DNA of 64,000 nucleotides from Roseobacter sp. (GTDB lineage: Bacteria > Pseudomonadota > Alphaproteobacteria > Rhodobacterales > Rhodobacteraceae). How positions within the stretch are numbered: the first letter of the stretch is position 1; each line of letters begins with the position of its first letter. Shown here piece by piece: positions 63,211 to 64,000 of the stretch. The notes beneath the pieces were generated by a model, which was not told the origin of the DNA, made no database searches, and saw only the letters and a list, made by a program, of their open reading frames with translations. Location of the stretch: contig JADFAE010000017.1 of NCBI GenBank assembly GCA_015665415.1, positions 62,001 to 126,000 of the forward strand, given 5' to 3'. The position numbers and the translations under genes were made by a program.

Positions 63211-63810
63211 ATGAAAATCTTGGCCTTTTCCGATCTGCATCTGGCGCGCGCGCGTGCTGCGGCCCTGGTTGAGGCCAGCGCCGAGGCTGATCTGATCATC
63301 GGGGCAGGGGATTTTTGCAATCACCGTCAGGGGCTGGATCTGGCACGCGAGATGCTGGTTGGGCTGCAGGCCCCGATGCTGGCGGTGCCCGGCAATGCCG
63401 AAAGCGCCGAGGAGTTGCGCGCGGCCAAATTGCCCGAAACCACCGTTTTGCATGGCGAAGGCGTCGAGATTTCTGGCCTGCGCGTCTTTGGTCTGGGCTA
63501 TGGCGTGCCGGTCACACCCTTTGGCGATTGGTCTTGCGATCTGACCGAAGAGTTTGCCGCCACGCTGCTGGACCGCTGCACGCAGGCTGATATTCTGATA
63601 ACCCATTCACCACCCAAGGGCCTTGGCGATCTCACATCCACCGGTGTGTCGGTTGGCTCCAGTGCTATTGCCGCGGCGATCGCGCGGTTGCAGCCCAGGC
63701 TGGCTGTCTGTGGCCATATCCACGACAGCTGGGGTGCGCGTGGCCGGATGGGGGTAACCGAAGTGGCCAATCTGGGCCCCACCGTCAACTGGTTTGAGCT
63801 AGGTCATTGA
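63211..63810 (+). CDS. Calcineurin-type metallophosphoesterase
   Basis: A 199-residue phosphoesterase with the dimetal motifs FSDLHLAR (D-x-H), GAGDFCNH, VPGNAES (GNxE variant of GNHD), THSPPKG and GHIHDSWG. AGGAG fits the ATG at MKILAFSDLH; a GTG two codons upstream is possible. Follows the glycosylase gene closely and may be co-transcribed. Substrate unknown. Confidence 0.85.
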   Translation: MKILAFSDLHLARARAAALVEASAEADLIIGAGDFCNHRQGLDLAREMLVGLQAPMLAVPGNAESAEELRAAKLPETTVLHGEGVEISGLRVFGLGYGVPVTPFGDWSCDLTEEFAATLLDRCTQADILITHSPPKGLGDLTSTGVSVGSSAIAAAIARLQPRLAVCGHIHDSWGARGRMGVTEVANLGPTVNWFELGH

Positions 63811-63874
63811 TGGGCCTGCTGTTTGCCGGGCACGCTGCAGGCAGCTTTTAGAACTCCAAAGGACAATCAACATC

Positions 63875-64000
63875 ATGTCGCGCATTGACGAAAGTAAGGA
63901 ATTCATTCCGGTCCGAATTGCCGTGCTGACCCTGTCGGACAGCCGCACACTGGCGGAGGATAAATCGGGTCAGGTCCTGGTCGACCGGCTGCAGGCCGCC
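63875..64000 (+). CDS. moaB: Molybdenum cofactor biosynthesis protein MoaB (partial, N-terminus)
   Basis: The first 42 codons: MSRIDESKEFIPVRIAVLTLSDSRTLAEDKSGQVLVDRL. The VLTLSDSRT...DKSG pattern is typical of MoaB/MogA molybdopterin adenylyltransferases. AAAGGA lies 12 bp upstream. The gene continues beyond the window edge. Confidence 0.9.
   Translation, partial: MSRIDESKEFIPVRIAVLTLSDSRTLAEDKSGQVLVDRLQAA

Noticed and set aside
62218..63606. Minus-strand frame of 462 codons opposite the glycosylase and phosphoesterase
   Set aside because: Gln/Arg/His-rich antisense translation typical of high-GC shadow frames; it crosses two real genes.

Overview
The window looks like chromosomal DNA of a marine alphaproteobacterium of the Roseobacter group (Rhodobacteraceae; Phaeobacter/Ruegeria-like). 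The reasons are TRAP transport, a dihydroxypropanesulfonate (DHPS) catabolic cluster, the uvrC/pgsA/moaD/moaE neighbourhood, a cbb3-oxidase assembly locus at the left edge, and dispersed GC-rich palindromic repeats. All calls come from reading the sequence and remembered family signatures; no database search was run.

Layout. 1-333: end of the cbb3 oxidase assembly locus (ccoI end, ccoS). 583-10811: a lower-GC sulfonate island: divergent LacI-type regulator, twin operators, small membrane protein, three-gene TRAP transporter, hpsN, hpsO and hpsP dehydrogenases, a universal stress protein, sulfopyruvate decarboxylase comD/comE, and an FMN-dependent hydroxyacid dehydrogenase. These genes suggest DHPS -> sulfolactate -> sulfopyruvate -> sulfoacetaldehyde; neither xsc nor suyAB is in the window. 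10796-13771: island edge with decayed gene fragments, a short tyrosine recombinase, a LysE exporter with a small partner, and a DMT permease. 14102-18928: DD-carboxypeptidase, CHMI-like isomerase, HAD hydrolase, clpS, RsmC-like methyltransferase. 19024-25788: heme genes hemF, hemC and hemE, mixed with an SDR lacking its catalytic residues, a GH25 lipoprotein, a desaturase and a GNAT.

25820-31819: a six-gene operon with divergent TetR whose enzyme set parallels the animal peroxisomal branched-chain/bile-acid beta-oxidation set (AMACR-like, acyl-CoA dehydrogenase, SDR, two hotdog hydratases, SCPx-like thiolase). 31835-34943: pobA with divergent AraC/PobR-type regulator, then a crotonase. 35172-41400: HxlR regulator facing an alpha/beta hydrolase across paired operators, CoxG-like protein, ABC-2 exporter, S49 peptidase, zinc-ribbon microprotein, CaCA antiporter. 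41445-47136: pteridine-reductase-like SDR, uvrC, an OYE-family reductase, pgsA, moaD, moaE. 47137-47451: a block of dispersed repeats. 47452-54312: OmpA-type protein with coiled-coil partner, ubiA facing rsmE across 12 bp, GNAT, membrane protein, gshA. 54428-56751: desaturase, two membrane proteins and a GbsR/MarR regulator with a palindrome at its promoter. 56881-58374: small membrane, YHS and secreted proteins. 58453-62279: operon pyrB, two unknown membrane-anchored proteins, a dihydroorotase homologue lacking its metal ligands (PyrC'-like), plsY. 62422-64000: family-4-like uracil-DNA glycosylase, metallophosphoesterase, start of moaB.

Most of the window is housekeeping. The parts that deserve attention are the sulfonate island, the peroxisome-like beta-oxidation operon, the pyrB/PyrC' operon, several enzymes with missing catalytic residues, and two families of dispersed palindromic repeats.
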